From contig NZ_SLXE01000011.1 in the NCBI RefSeq assembly GCF_004341385.1, forward strand, positions 1-64,000: a DNA stretch of 64,000 nucleotides, read 5' to 3'. Of this stretch, positions 23,723 to 32,923 are shown piece after piece. The DNA comes from Uruburuella suis. Its GTDB lineage: Bacteria > Pseudomonadota > Gammaproteobacteria > Burkholderiales > Neisseriaceae. Both the position numbers and the translations under genes were made by a program. Each line of letters opens with the position of its first letter. Within the stretch, counting starts at the first letter, position 1. The notes beneath the pieces are model-generated. The model was not told the origin of the DNA, searched no databases, and saw nothing but the letters and a program-made list of their open reading frames with translations.

Positions 23723-25450
23723 TTAATCATTTTTCCAAGACTTGGAGAAAGATGCACTTCTTGATTCCGGTTTAAATTCAGGCGCTTTAATTTTTACTTT
23801 CATAGGAAAAGGAAAATCCACACCTAATAATAATGCCTCTCCCTGACCTAAAACAGGCAAGAAAGCCGCAGAACGATTATCTATTGCACCTACTGCTTTT
23901 TTAACTATTTCCTGATCTTTCTCATTGGTTAAACGATGAACAATCAAAGTACCTATTTGACTGAGTACATCTTCAGGGATATCTCTTGGACGTTGGGTTG
24001 CAATCACAACATTTAAGCCGTATTTCCTACCTTCTTTGGCAATATCGCCAAATGTATTTAAATTCATTTTGTTGATCTCATCACCAATTACTTTATTTAA
24101 AAATTGATGTGATTCATCAATAAACACAATTAACGGTTTTTCATGGCTAATCATATTATCTCTTGCACAAGCAAGCAATTTCCGTCCTATTGCATTAACT
24201 AACAACTCTCTGGCATTAGCCTCAAATGGCACAGCAGATAAGTCTAATCGAACGACTCCATTTTCAGATTGACAAATTTCATCAATAACAACTGGAATTG
24301 TTTTAAGTGTTTCATCACAATCTAACATCCATTGTAAGTGCGAATTATTTTGCATAGCTTTAATTCGGGAAATAAGATTTAAGCAATACCCAATATCATT
24401 ATCTGCCCTCTTTCCCCATATAGAAGGGTCGGGATTTTGAGATGATCCACCTGTAGGCCATACACATTCCAAAATAATTTGTTCAGCTAAATTTGAAAAT
24501 TTCCAAGAAATGTTTTGGAAGTTTTGAGTAATGGATTGAACGGCAATCTCAAAAGGCTGTTTTTTTTGTTCAGCTTTTTCTAAATTGCCCGTAGTTTTTA
24601 TAGATAAATTATGATTAGTTTGGCCTTCGCACTGGGTTACAACTTTCAAGCTGCGGATAGCCTCTTCAAGTTTTGGAGCCTGACTTCCTGCAGATGGTCT
24701 AAGCAATGCCCTTATATCTGAGTCAGTAAACATCCAATGTGGATACGCTACTTTATTTTGTTCAGTTGCATCAAGGTGCTCACCTACATAATAGCTATTA
24801 GCATAGGAAAGATTAGCATATTCTCCGGTTGCATCCAGTAATAATACTTTTCCACCTTCTTGATGAATATTTTCAATAAGATTTGCCATTGTATAACTTT
24901 TGCCACCGCCAGTTGAACCCAAAATAGCACAATGACGAGAAAAAAGTTTTTCTGGTGTTAAATTTATTGTAACGGAGGAATTCCCAGCCATTTCGGCAAC
25001 TGGAAGTTGAATATTACTATCATAACTATTTATTTTACCTTCAGCTAAAAGTGACACCAATTTGGGATGAGCGGCATAAATTTGTGCGCCTAATTTAGGA
25101 TATTGTTTAATTCCTTTATGGTTAACACCTGTTTCAACATCCACACTGACCAATAATTGAACCAAACCTATTGGATTATTGGCAAAATAAATATCATCTA
25201 GGCCATCAACACTGAGTCTTTCCCCATTTTCTAGCCAAACTTTAATCACTCTTCCCAAAATTGAAGTTTGCCCGCAGTCAATAAAAATAAACTCATTAAC
25301 TTCACCAATGGGAACACGGCTTCCTAGAAGCCAAACCTGTTCTCCTGTGCCCGCTTTAGTTAAATTAATTTTTGCCTCGGTAGCGGATATTTCCGTTAAA
25401 CTTCCAATTCTCCGCTTAATATCATGAGGTGAAAACCATACATTCATCAT
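23723..25450 (-). CDS. HerA-family ATPase of a SIR2-HerA defence system
   Basis: A 575-aa HerA/FtsK-type motor. An N-terminal HAS-barrel-like region (1-100) is followed by Walker A GSTGGGKS (178-185), VLLLDATGEYANL, Walker B LIVFIDESHQFL and the sensor VVIATQRPRDIPEDVLSQIGT. HerA hexamers partner a nuclease or NADase. It overlaps the upstream SIR2 gene by four bases (ATGA), so the two are made together. The gene is far more AT-rich than its neighbours and contains no DUS. Confidence 0.9.
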   Translation of the reverse strand: MMNVWFSPHDIKRRIGSLTEISATEAKINLTKAGTGEQVWLLGSRVPIGEVNEFIFIDCGQTSILGRVIKVWLENGERLSVDGLDDIYFANNPIGLVQLLVSVDVETGVNHKGIKQYPKLGAQIYAAHPKLVSLLAEGKINSYDSNIQLPVAEMAGNSSVTINLTPEKLFSRHCAILGSTGGGKSYTMANLIENIHQEGGKVLLLDATGEYANLSYANSYYVGEHLDATEQNKVAYPHWMFTDSDIRALLRPSAGSQAPKLEEAIRSLKVVTQCEGQTNHNLSIKTTGNLEKAEQKKQPFEIAVQSITQNFQNISWKFSNLAEQIILECVWPTGGSSQNPDPSIWGKRADNDIGYCLNLISRIKAMQNNSHLQWMLDCDETLKTIPVVIDEICQSENGVVRLDLSAVPFEANARELLVNAIGRKLLACARDNMISHEKPLIVFIDESHQFLNKVIGDEINKMNLNTFGDIAKEGRKYGLNVVIATQRPRDIPEDVLSQIGTLIVHRLTNEKDQEIVKKAVGAIDNRSAAFLPVLGQGEALLLGVDFPFPMKVKIKAPEFKPESRSASFSKSWKND

Positions 25451-26688
25451 TTGTCCTCTATCATAATTTTTTGAAAGATTTTGAAAATATTTTCTTCTGG
25501 TGTTGCCTTATTTCTGTCGGGAAGTTGCTGCACAAAATCAGCAAAACTGCTATCTATAAGTGTGATTCTAGAATCTCCGGCTTTAACAGACTCTATTAAG
25601 AGTTTTCGAATTTCTTTATTAAATGAACCCTCTTCATTAAATAAGGAGCGAGTACTGATCATTAACAATAGTTCTGGATTAGTCCTTAGTGCCATTGTGA
25701 TGGCATTATTGATATGTTTATCATTAAAACCGAAGCCTAAACATAAAATAGCAGTTTTAGGTTTTTGTATCGCTTCCAAAAAACTGGATATCATATCCAA
25801 ATAAGGAGACTCATAAGATGTTTGATATTTGTTACTGCTAGGATAAATAATAACTGGCTCACCTATTTGTTCATTAGATATTCTTTTGTGAATACCTTGT
25901 TCTGTTTTCACCCAGTCTACGGAACCATGAATCTTATAGAGATGGAATACATTAGGCAAATAAGTGCTTGTTTTATCATTGGACTGGACTCTATGTACAA
26001 TATCATAATGAAACCAAATAGGATTAAATTGATATGGTTGAGAATATTCAAAACCATCAATTACAATCATCCCAATATTGGAAGCTGACGTTTCAAAGGC
26101 TAAATCATAATTTGTTGTAAAAACCTTTAACCGCTTTTGTTTAGGTTGTCTTTTTCCCAAGACTCTCAATAATTTATTATGATGCTCCCAGTCTTTATGG
26201 CTCTTGATTTTGTTAGTAAAGTCTGTTTCTTCTAATATTCTATTTTTAGCATTTTTAACAAAATTCTCTAATTGCTTTAGTCTGCGTTCAGATAAGCTTC
26301 TCAAGGATAAAAATGTATCGCAGCGTGATAAAAGTAATTCAATATCATGGGCTATACATTCATTGCCGTTTTTATCTTTCCATTTTTCAGCAAAATCATC
26401 ATATTTAGTATAGTTTTTTATATCATCAAATATTTTTTCATCCATTGTGTAACAGGCATGCCAGAGATCAGTCATGCTTGGTGCTACTTTATCACCGGTA
26501 GAAATGTTAAATGTTAATGATGTGCCTGAACCTGCCAAAATGATAATATTTTCAGCATCTAAAATTTGATTCAAAGATTTATGTAGTAATGCTTGATATT
26601 TTTTTTGTTCGTCATCTTGTTGGTCGGTGAGGTCTAGTTCAACGGGCTCTTTGCTAGAAATATCTGAAGATAAAAATTTAATGCTCAT
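25447..26688 (-). CDS. SIR2-domain effector of a SIR2-HerA defence system
   Basis: A 413-aa SIR2-fold protein. IIILAGSGTS (48-57) is the NAD-binding loop, FTTNYD (190-195) the conserved Asn motif, and YKIHGSVDW (251-259) carries the catalytic His; a late GFGFNDKHIN matches SIR2_2-type proteins. Effectors of this kind deplete NAD+ during phage infection when activated with HerA. The start has a perfect AGGAGG. Low GC and its own palindrome-bearing promoter indicate a self-contained imported module. Confidence 0.9.
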   Translation of the reverse strand: MSIKFLSSDISSKEPVELDLTDQQDDEQKKYQALLHKSLNQILDAENIIILAGSGTSLTFNISTGDKVAPSMTDLWHACYTMDEKIFDDIKNYTKYDDFAEKWKDKNGNECIAHDIELLLSRCDTFLSLRSLSERRLKQLENFVKNAKNRILEETDFTNKIKSHKDWEHHNKLLRVLGKRQPKQKRLKVFTTNYDLAFETSASNIGMIVIDGFEYSQPYQFNPIWFHYDIVHRVQSNDKTSTYLPNVFHLYKIHGSVDWVKTEQGIHKRISNEQIGEPVIIYPSSNKYQTSYESPYLDMISSFLEAIQKPKTAILCLGFGFNDKHINNAITMALRTNPELLLMISTRSLFNEEGSFNKEIRKLLIESVKAGDSRITLIDSSFADFVQQLPDRNKATPEENIFKIFQKIMIEDK

Positions 26689-26709
26689 ATAACCTCCTAA
26701 TGTAATTTA

Positions 26710-26745
26710 AGTATTGAATACTACATATAATTTAGCGTTTGTTAA
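26710..26745 (-). promoter_or_regulatory. SIR2-HerA promoter with palindrome over the -10
   Basis: A -35 TTAACA (26740-26745), 16-base spacer and -10 TAGTAT (26718-26723) precede the SIR2 gene. The perfect 13-mer palindrome AGTATTGAATACT (26710-26722) covers the -10, so a repressor is likely. Confidence 0.5.
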
Positions 26746-26824
26746 ATAAGAAAATTAATCTGAAGAAATGTCGGAAATTATGAACTTATCAAATAATTAA
26801 ACCCTCACCAACGCCATCATCCCC

Positions 26825-27127
26825 TCAAAACGAATACAAAGCCGATTTTCTGCCGGATGCTTCTTCTTTCACGCTTAATATCCCTTTCCCCGCCAATGAT
26901 TTCGTAAACCGATTGGCAGTAGCGGGCGGAATGCCGGTCAGTTCGGCAAGGCGGCTGTTGCGGAAAACGGGATGGGTAAATACAAAATCAAGCACCGTTA
27001 ATGAATGTTTGGAGGACAGCGTTTCAGTAAACACGGTTTTCATTCCTTCATATAGCGCATGGATATTTTGGACGATGGCCAGATTATGTACCGCTTGTAA
27101 AAAGAAGGCGCACCAATTGTTCCAATT
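26825..27127 (-). pseudogene. C-terminal remnant of a Fic-family protein
   Basis: The open frame reads NWNNWCAFFLQAVHNLAIVQ before continuing through VFTHPVFRNSRLAELTGIPPATANRFTKSLAGKGIL. The W..W..FFL.AV block follows the Fic catalytic domain in Fic/DOC proteins, and the rest is their C-terminal winged helix. A stop lies directly upstream and the catalytic HPFxxGNGR part is absent, so only the tail survives. The internal ATG at 27043 would give 72 aa, which might act as a stand-alone DNA-binding domain, but decay is more likely. Confidence 0.7.
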
Positions 27128-27229
27128 TTACCAATCAAAAATCCATAAAAATGATTAACAAAAAATCTTGTCAATCACCCATGAGGTACAACAATGCTTG
27201 TTAATCAATTTAATCTGCTTTTGATTAAC

Positions 27230-27268
27230 AAGGCCGTCTGAAACCGCACTTTGCTTTTCAGACGGCCT
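27230..27268. repeat. extended DUS hairpin right of the Fic remnant
   Basis: An AG-DUS pair with loop ACCGCACTTTGC closes the SIR2-HerA block, matching the hairpin at 23160. Confidence 0.7.
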
Positions 27269-27325
27269 CAAGTATATTAAAACAGCGAATTCAAGCATGA
27301 AACAAGCATTCAATAAGGAAATCCA

Positions 27326-27994
27326 ATGAAAGTGATGATTTTCGGTGCCAGCGGCATGGTGGGGCAAAGCGTGTTGCGGCAGGCTTTGCAGGCGGATGAT
27401 GTCGGCGAAGTGGCGGTGGTTGTGCGCAAGCCTTTGTCGCAGCAGCACGCCAAATTGCGGCAGATTATCGCCGCCGATTTGGGCCGTGCTCAAGCCGAGC
27501 TGGCGCAGCTGCGCGATTTCGACGGCTGCTTTTACTGCGTCGGCGTTACCTCCGGCGGCATGAACGAAGCCGATTACCGCGCCTTTACCCACGACATGAC
27601 GCTGGCGGTGGCCGATGCGCTGCTGCCGCACAACCCGAAGCTGCATTTCGTCTATATCTCCGGTGCGGGTGCCGACAGCAGCGAGCAGGGCAAAACCATG
27701 TGGGCGCGGGTGCGCGGCACCACTGAAAACGCACTGCTCAAACGCGGCTTTGCGCAGGTAAACAATTTCCGCCCCGCCTTTATCGAGCCCATCGGCGTGC
27801 AGTCGCAAACCGCCTCCTACCGCTGGATGTACCGCCTGATGACGCCGTTTTTCCCGCTGATCAATCGCTTCAGCGCCTCCGCCCTCACCAGCGTGCAACT
27901 GGGCAACGCCATGCTCAACGCCGTGCGCTTCAACGAAAACCGCCCGGTGCTGGAAGCGGCAGAAATCCGGGCGCTGGGCGAGCGGCGGGCGTGA
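27326..27994 (+). CDS. NAD(P)-binding oxidoreductase-like protein
   Basis: A 222-aa Rossmann-fold protein. It starts MKVMIFGASGMVGQSVLRQAL, the GxxGxxG nucleotide-binding loop, with GCFYCVGVTSGG and FVYISGAGADSSEQG further on. It resembles the short atypical SDRs (HTATIP2/NmrA type), some of which are sensors rather than enzymes. The catalytic Tyr-Lys pair is not obvious. Ribosome site AAGGAAATCC. It sits alone between DUS hairpins. Confidence 0.75.
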   Translation: MKVMIFGASGMVGQSVLRQALQADDVGEVAVVVRKPLSQQHAKLRQIIAADLGRAQAELAQLRDFDGCFYCVGVTSGGMNEADYRAFTHDMTLAVADALLPHNPKLHFVYISGAGADSSEQGKTMWARVRGTTENALLKRGFAQVNNFRPAFIEPIGVQSQTASYRWMYRLMTPFFPLINRFSASALTSVQLGNAMLNAVRFNENRPVLEAAEIRALGERRA

Positions 27995-28020
27995 TGTTTA
28001 TCGCGTATCGCGGTAAAGAA

Positions 28021-28068
28021 AGGCTGCCTGAAACCGCACTTTCGCTTTAAAACGGGTTTTCAGGCAGC
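28021..28068. repeat. Simonsiella-dialect DUS hairpin
   Basis: AGGCTGCCTGAA (28021-28032) is paired imperfectly with TTCAGGCAGCGT (28059-28070). Its loop also contains ACCGCACTTT. It is the only hairpin in the window built entirely on this dialect. Confidence 0.65.
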
Positions 28069-28192
28069 GTAGGATGTGTGGCGCAATCGTGTATATAGAA
28101 GCCGTTTAAACCGCATGCGAGGTTGTGTCGCACACGCTACACGCGGTTTAAAATTGATTATTTTTATATCCGTTTTCTTTGATTTCACTATA
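28069..28192. mobile_element. truncated TATAGTG-type MITE
   Basis: It shares GAAGCCGTTTAAACCGC, the CGCACACGCTACAC segment and the terminal GATTTCACTATA with the complete element at 10059-10207. The left terminal repeat is missing and replaced by the DUS hairpin, so it is probably a decayed copy. Confidence 0.6.
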
Positions 28193-28327
28193 AAAAGGCC
28201 GTCTGAAACCGTTCAGACGGCTATATCGATATCAGCGGCACAGCGGCTTCGGCGCGTTGGCGCTGGGTTTGTTGTGGGACATGGCGCAGGCGAATATTTT
28301 TTAATAAAGCAATCATAAGGAGGTTTT

Positions 28328-28969
28328 ATGAACATTCTGATTATCGGCGCCAACGGCCGCGTCGGCTCTCAATTGGCGCAAATATTGGCCGAGCAAGGGC
28401 ATATTGTGCACGCTGCCGCCCGCCGCGCAAGCCCGGATTGGGCGCACGAAAATATCCGCCATCAAGCGCTCGACCTCACCGCGCCGCTGGCCGACATCAG
28501 CCAAATTATTGCCGCCATCCGCCCCGATGCGGTGTATTTCACCGCCGGTTCGCGCGGCAAAAACCTGTTGCAGGTGGATGCGTTTGGCGCGGTGAAAGCC
28601 ATGCAGGCCGCCAAAGCCAACGGCGTGCAGCGCTTTATCCTGCTCAGCTCGGTGTTTGCCTTGCAGCCCGAGCGTTGGGGCGAAAAATTCCTGGCCGACA
28701 TCACCGATTATAATATTGCCAAATATTTTGCCGACCACTGGCTGGTGCACAACAGCGGCCTTAACTACACCCTATTGCAGCCCGGCGCTTTGCAGGAAAC
28801 CGCCGCCAGCGGCAAGATTCAAATCAATGTGGTCGAGCCGCTGCCCAATGCCATCGGCAATGTGGCCGCCACACTGGCCGCCTTGCTGAACGCGCCGAAC
28901 ACCATCGGCAAAGTCATCAGCATGGCTGATGGCAGCACACCAATTGCCACCGCACTTGAGGCCGTCTGA
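28328..28969 (+). CDS. atypical short-chain dehydrogenase (NAD(P)-binding)
   Basis: A 213-aa protein starting MNILIIGANGRVGSQLAQIL with a Rossmann GxNGxxG loop; ILLSSVFALQPERWGEKF and YNIAKYFADHWLVHNSGLNYT (YxxxK) resemble SDR catalytic elements. It belongs to the family of small NAD(P)H-binding proteins such as YwnB. AAGGAGGTTTT gives a strong ribosome site. The flavin-reductase-like gene follows after 11 bases with a DUS at the junction. Confidence 0.78.
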   Translation: MNILIIGANGRVGSQLAQILAEQGHIVHAAARRASPDWAHENIRHQALDLTAPLADISQIIAAIRPDAVYFTAGSRGKNLLQVDAFGAVKAMQAAKANGVQRFILLSSVFALQPERWGEKFLADITDYNIAKYFADHWLVHNSGLNYTLLQPGALQETAASGKIQINVVEPLPNAIGNVAATLAALLNAPNTIGKVISMADGSTPIATALEAV

Positions 28970-28980
28970 AAGAATTAAAT

Positions 28981-29559
28981 ATGAGTATTCAAGCTGTTGA
29001 ATTGATAAAAGCCTACCGCCTGCTCAATATCGGCGCCACCACCCTGATTTCCGCTAAACACGATGGCGTGGAAAACGTGATGGCTGCTGCTTGGGTTGGC
29101 GCACTCGATTACCAGCCGCCCAAAGTCACCGCCGTAATCGACAAAATTGCCTACACCCGCCCGCTGATTGAAAAAAGCGGCTGTTTCGCCATCCAAATTC
29201 CCGTGGCTGCGCAAGCCGAACTGGTGCTGGCCATGGGCGAAAGCCGCCACGACCACCCCGACAAACTGGCCAACGTGCCGCTGTTTTACCCGCCCGGCTT
29301 CGACATCCCGCTCGTGCAAGGCTGCGCCGCCTGGCTGGTGTGCCGCCTGATTAACGAGCCGCACAACCAGCAGGCGCACGATTTGTTTATCGGCGAAGTG
29401 GTGGCCGCATGGGCAGACGAGCGCATTTTCAAACACGGCCATTGGCAGTTTGATAACGCCCCCGATGAATGGCGCACTCTGCATTACGTGGCCGGCGGCC
29501 AGTTTTATGCTATCGGCAAGGGATTTAATTTGAAGCAGGGGTCGAATGTGGACGATTGA
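28981..29559 (+). CDS. flavin reductase-like FMN-binding protein
   Basis: A 192-aa protein matching the flavin reductase-like (FMN-binding split barrel) domain: NIGATTLISAKHDGVENVMAAAWVGALDYQPPKVTAVID then YTRPLIEKSGCFAIQIP and HDLFIGEVVAAWAD. Such proteins supply reduced flavin or bind FMN themselves. It is the second gene of a two-gene unit with the SDR protein, suggesting a small redox cassette. The substrate is unknown. Confidence 0.8.
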   Translation: MSIQAVELIKAYRLLNIGATTLISAKHDGVENVMAAAWVGALDYQPPKVTAVIDKIAYTRPLIEKSGCFAIQIPVAAQAELVLAMGESRHDHPDKLANVPLFYPPGFDIPLVQGCAAWLVCRLINEPHNQQAHDLFIGEVVAAWADERIFKHGHWQFDNAPDEWRTLHYVAGGQFYAIGKGFNLKQGSNVDD

Positions 29560-29586
29560 TGACGGATGGCGATGTTGGTTGATAAA

Positions 29587-29623
29587 AGGCTACCTGAAAA
29601 TATATTTTGTTTTCAGGTAGCCT
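29587..29623 (+). terminator. Eikenella-dialect DUS hairpin terminator
   Basis: AGGCTACCTGAA (29587-29598) and its inverse (29612-29623) form a perfect stem followed by TTTT. It terminates the flavin-reductase gene and uses the AG-eikDUS dialect, foreign to the bulk of the window. Confidence 0.75.
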
Positions 29624-29707
29624 TTTATGGGTTTTGGGTTTGCATAGTGTGCGCTTTAGTGAAAATCATCCCTTCAGTAGGTCGGCTTCTTTGTATGTTG
29701 TTGCATC

Positions 29708-29756
29708 AAGGCCGTCTGAAACCGCTTTAAGTGGAAGTACGGTTTCAGACGGCCTT
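29708..29756 (-). terminator. DUS hairpin overlapping the vsr 3' end
   Basis: The AG-DUS inverted pair begins inside the last codons of vsr (EITKAV and stop) and forms the left edge of the Dcm-MORC-Vsr block. Confidence 0.6.
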
Positions 29757-30167
29757 GGTAATTTCCGTCACCAAGCGGTTTAAGCGGGATTCAAGAACGG
29801 TTTTATTTTTCAATTCGCACTCCCATATGGTCACCACTTTAAAACCGAGGGCTTGCAATGAGGATTCATTTTTAATATCACGTTGACGGTTTTTCGTAAT
29901 TTTGTCCTGCCAAAAATCCGTGTTACTTCGCGGAATATGCCCTTTATTGCAAGAATGACCGTGCCAAAAACAACCGTGTATGAATACGACGGTTTTATAT
30001 TTTGGTAAAACGATATCCGGTTTTCCCGCATAGCGCTTATCGTTTTTCCGGTAACGGAAACCTTGCGAGAAGAGGAATTTTCTGACCAAAATTTCCAATC
30101 TGGTTTCTTTACCATGTATTTTCGACATGATTTGGGATCGTTTGTCGGGAGTAAAAATATCAGGCAT
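29745..30167 (-). CDS. vsr: very short patch repair endonuclease (Vsr)
   Basis: A 140-aa Vsr homologue. PDKRSQIMSKIHGKETRLEILVRKFLFSQGFRYR opens the family; GKPDIVLPKYKTVVFIHGCFWHGHSC contains the catalytic Asp and the zinc-binding His and Cys. Vsr nicks next to T:G mismatches formed when 5-methylcytosine deaminates, protecting the sites of the adjacent Dcm enzyme. It starts eight bases after the ATPase gene. The C-terminus is encoded by a DUS. Confidence 0.92.
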   Translation of the reverse strand: MPDIFTPDKRSQIMSKIHGKETRLEILVRKFLFSQGFRYRKNDKRYAGKPDIVLPKYKTVVFIHGCFWHGHSCNKGHIPRSNTDFWQDKITKNRQRDIKNESSLQALGFKVVTIWECELKNKTVLESRLNRLVTEITKAV

Positions 30168-30175
30168 ACGGGCAT

Positions 30176-31822
30176 TTATTCCGGCTCAGAATCCTCTAAT
30201 CTCCGTTGTAAATGAGACAATAGTCCGAGTGCATCCAAACAGTCTTTTTCCGAAAATAAATTAGAATTTTTTAGATCTTTAATCTCTTCGTGAGCAATCG
30301 GGTTCCTACAGCCACTGACAACTCCCATTGAGAGGAATTTTTGTCCGTCTTCTATTGTAGATAATGTATTAGGTGAAAATGGTTGCCCATTAGATTTACA
30401 AGTATATTTTTTAGTTACCGTTAGTTTTCTCTTGCTACGGTCGGCTCCAAAGGCTTCACCCATCAATCCATGATCTGATGATTGGCAGCTTCCTGATTTA
30501 TCTCGGGTATTTGTAATATATCTTTTTACACTTTCTGAAAATGCTTGGTAATAATCTTTTTGTTCATAATATGTTTTAGAAGCATCCTGAATATCAGGAT
30601 GCAATCCCCGCCAATGGTAGTAAGGATATTCGGGAACCAACCCGTATAATGCCTTAACAACTTCCGCTTGCTGTGGAGCGGTCAATTCGGAGTTTTCGAC
30701 ATGCTCTAAAATTTCTTGCACCGGTTTCTTTATTTCTTCAGGCAGCCTGCTTTGCCAAACTGCCTTATCAATTCCATTATTTTCTTTAATTACTTTGTCT
30801 TTTTTCTCCTTTCGCTGTTTTCTCCAATCACGCTCTATGAATGCAACGATTTCAGCTAAAAAAGATCGTAAGTCCGATGTGGTCGGGTGTTTCCAATCCA
30901 AAGAAGTCCTATCGGTAGAAATCAAATCTTCATCGTCGTCGTCAATGAAATCGACATTCAGCCAACCGGTAAGATATGAATAAAAATGACTGGATTCACT
31001 GTTTCTAAAAAACTCGGGAGCATTTACCATCCGCCCATTTGCAAACAAAGAAATTCCTTTCATATTGTTTTTCAAAGGCTTCTCCGTTGTAATGAATTTT
31101 CCTTGAATTAAGCCGCTAAAATCATATTGGTCGGACAATCCGGCGGATTTAACAATTTCAGAATAGTTCCATTCGAATTCCGCTTCAACCGCTTTATATT
31201 TCGATTTACTATCGATAATCTGTGGAGCAGAGCCGTTTAAACTTATTTTGATAATGAATCGTTCATCGGGAAAGTCGAATAAGCGTGCCAGATGATTGGC
31301 ATAGTTATCCAACGGATAGCCTTGCTTTTTTGTTAACTCCGTTAAAACAATGGTTGTACCATTTGGCGCATCAGGGGAATGTTGCCGGACGGATGCAGGT
31401 TGATAATCTCCGTCACTCTGAAGAATTTCCGAATAATTCAATGTAAAATCAACTTGCTCTTTATTCTGAACCGTAGATATTTCGATTTTATTTCCCAATC
31501 CGAACAAAGCCAGTTTGCCTAAACCTTTCTTACCGGTAGGTTTCCGCCCGCAAGGGGAAGATTGCTTTTCTTTCCGTCTATTTCGACCTATCTTTAAGTA
31601 AAAATCATTGACTTCATTGAAGCTCATGCCGATGCCATTATCTCGGATAATAATTTTATGCTCCGGCGTATCAAACAGCTCAACGGATACCTCCGTAGCA
31701 CATGCGTCATAAGCATTTGCAACCAGCTCGGCAATGGCGGGAACCGTATGCGAATACATTTTTACGCCGAGATGTTCGATAACCGTCGGTTGGAAACTCA
31801 TTTTTAATTTTTGATCAGGCAT
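30176..31822 (-). CDS. MORC/GHKL-type ATPase with TIGR02391-like C-terminus
   Basis: A 548-aa protein. The N-terminal GHKL ATPase shows ELVANAYDA (32-40, catalytic Glu and Asn), DNGIGM (61-66) and GKKGLGKLALFGLG (97-110). The middle (about 130-345) resembles the S5-like part of MutL/MORC proteins. Residues about 345-420 are a charged linker. From about 425 to the end (YEQKDYYQAFSESVKRY, then FSPNTLSTIEDGQKFLSMGVVSGCRNPIAHEE) looks like the TIGR02391/Ymh domain of abortive-infection proteins. GHKL ATPases are known partners in restriction-modification loci. Low GC; a Simonsiella-type DUS is at 30737-30748. Confidence 0.8.
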   Translation of the reverse strand: MPDQKLKMSFQPTVIEHLGVKMYSHTVPAIAELVANAYDACATEVSVELFDTPEHKIIIRDNGIGMSFNEVNDFYLKIGRNRRKEKQSSPCGRKPTGKKGLGKLALFGLGNKIEISTVQNKEQVDFTLNYSEILQSDGDYQPASVRQHSPDAPNGTTIVLTELTKKQGYPLDNYANHLARLFDFPDERFIIKISLNGSAPQIIDSKSKYKAVEAEFEWNYSEIVKSAGLSDQYDFSGLIQGKFITTEKPLKNNMKGISLFANGRMVNAPEFFRNSESSHFYSYLTGWLNVDFIDDDDEDLISTDRTSLDWKHPTTSDLRSFLAEIVAFIERDWRKQRKEKKDKVIKENNGIDKAVWQSRLPEEIKKPVQEILEHVENSELTAPQQAEVVKALYGLVPEYPYYHWRGLHPDIQDASKTYYEQKDYYQAFSESVKRYITNTRDKSGSCQSSDHGLMGEAFGADRSKRKLTVTKKYTCKSNGQPFSPNTLSTIEDGQKFLSMGVVSGCRNPIAHEEIKDLKNSNLFSEKDCLDALGLLSHLQRRLEDSEPE

Positions 31823-31831
31823 ATATTTTCC

Positions 31832-32896
31832 CTATTTGCTATGCTGAGTATTATTTACAATCGCCTCGCCGATTTGCTTTGCATATTTTGGAGGTACGGC
31901 ATTACCGATTAATCGGGCTATCTTCTCTCTGCCGTTGGCTATAAAAATATATTTTTTTGGAAAAGATTGCAGTGTGGCACCTTCGCGTAAAGATAAAGCC
32001 CTATCTTCCTCCGGATGGACGAACCGCCCGTTGGAAATACTAAAAAATTTAGTCGTAATAGTAGGAGAAGGACGATCCCACCACAAACGACCGAAAGTAT
32101 CCTTAAAACTTTCGTTTTTTCCAATAAAACATTGCAATTGCAATTCCGGATTATCGGCGAATGCCAAACGGTTACCGCCGTCTTTAGGTACCAATTTAAT
32201 CCGTCGCATATTTATTTCGGAAAGTCCTGCGCAACTATGGATAAAACCACTATTATCTTGATGCCCTGCGGGAATCCGGGGAAATCCGTTTCGTTCGCCC
32301 AAAACATCTCTTACCGTTAATATCTTTCCACGCAATTCGATTGGTTCTAGTTTTTTGGAAGTTACTCGATTAGCAATCAACGTAAAGCGTTTACGGCTTT
32401 GGGGTACTCCATAATTTTGAGTGTTATGGATGCCGAAATGAACAATATATTCCAGTGATTCCAAAGTTTCTATAAATACATCCAAACCGCTTTCTTTTTG
32501 CCTCCGGGCAATCCCTGGGACATTTTCAACAACTACATAGCCGGGTTCGAAATGTTCTATGAACCGTTGGAATTCTTTTAGTAAATTTTTAGATTGTTCG
32601 GATTTTTCTTTACTGGTTTGAATGACACTCCAATATTGGCAGGGACTACAACCGATTAGAATCAAATTATCGTCTTTCTTTTGAAGACCTAATGACTCTT
32701 CTAAATCTGACTCAGTCAATTTAAAAACATCGGCATGAATAAAACGCGCATCTTTAATATTGGCTTCATAAGTTTCTTTGCAGCTGATTTCATAATCAAT
32801 CCCCGCCAAAATCCGGATTCCGGCCGATTGCAGTCCATAGCTCATTCCGCCGCCGCCGCAAAAAAAATCAACTGCTTTTAATTGTTTATTTCCCAT
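31832..32896 (-). CDS. dcm: DNA (cytosine-5) methyltransferase
   Basis: A 354-aa C5-methyltransferase. Motif I VDFFCGGGGMSYG (9-21), motif IV GCSPCQYWS with catalytic Cys86, motif VI VVVENVPG, motif VIII PQSRKRF, then REGATLQSFP and IGNAVPPKYA (IX-X). The target-recognition region between VIII and IX is short (about 80 aa), and the recognition sequence cannot be predicted. It leads the operon dcm - MORC ATPase - vsr. Start MGNKQLK is within three bases of AATAATT and lacks a strong ribosome site. Confidence 0.93.
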   Translation of the reverse strand: MGNKQLKAVDFFCGGGGMSYGLQSAGIRILAGIDYEISCKETYEANIKDARFIHADVFKLTESDLEESLGLQKKDDNLILIGCSPCQYWSVIQTSKEKSEQSKNLLKEFQRFIEHFEPGYVVVENVPGIARRQKESGLDVFIETLESLEYIVHFGIHNTQNYGVPQSRKRFTLIANRVTSKKLEPIELRGKILTVRDVLGERNGFPRIPAGHQDNSGFIHSCAGLSEINMRRIKLVPKDGGNRLAFADNPELQLQCFIGKNESFKDTFGRLWWDRPSPTITTKFFSISNGRFVHPEEDRALSLREGATLQSFPKKYIFIANGREKIARLIGNAVPPKYAKQIGEAIVNNTQHSK

Positions 32897-32923
32897 AATT
32901 ATTTCAATTAGAATTTTTAAATT

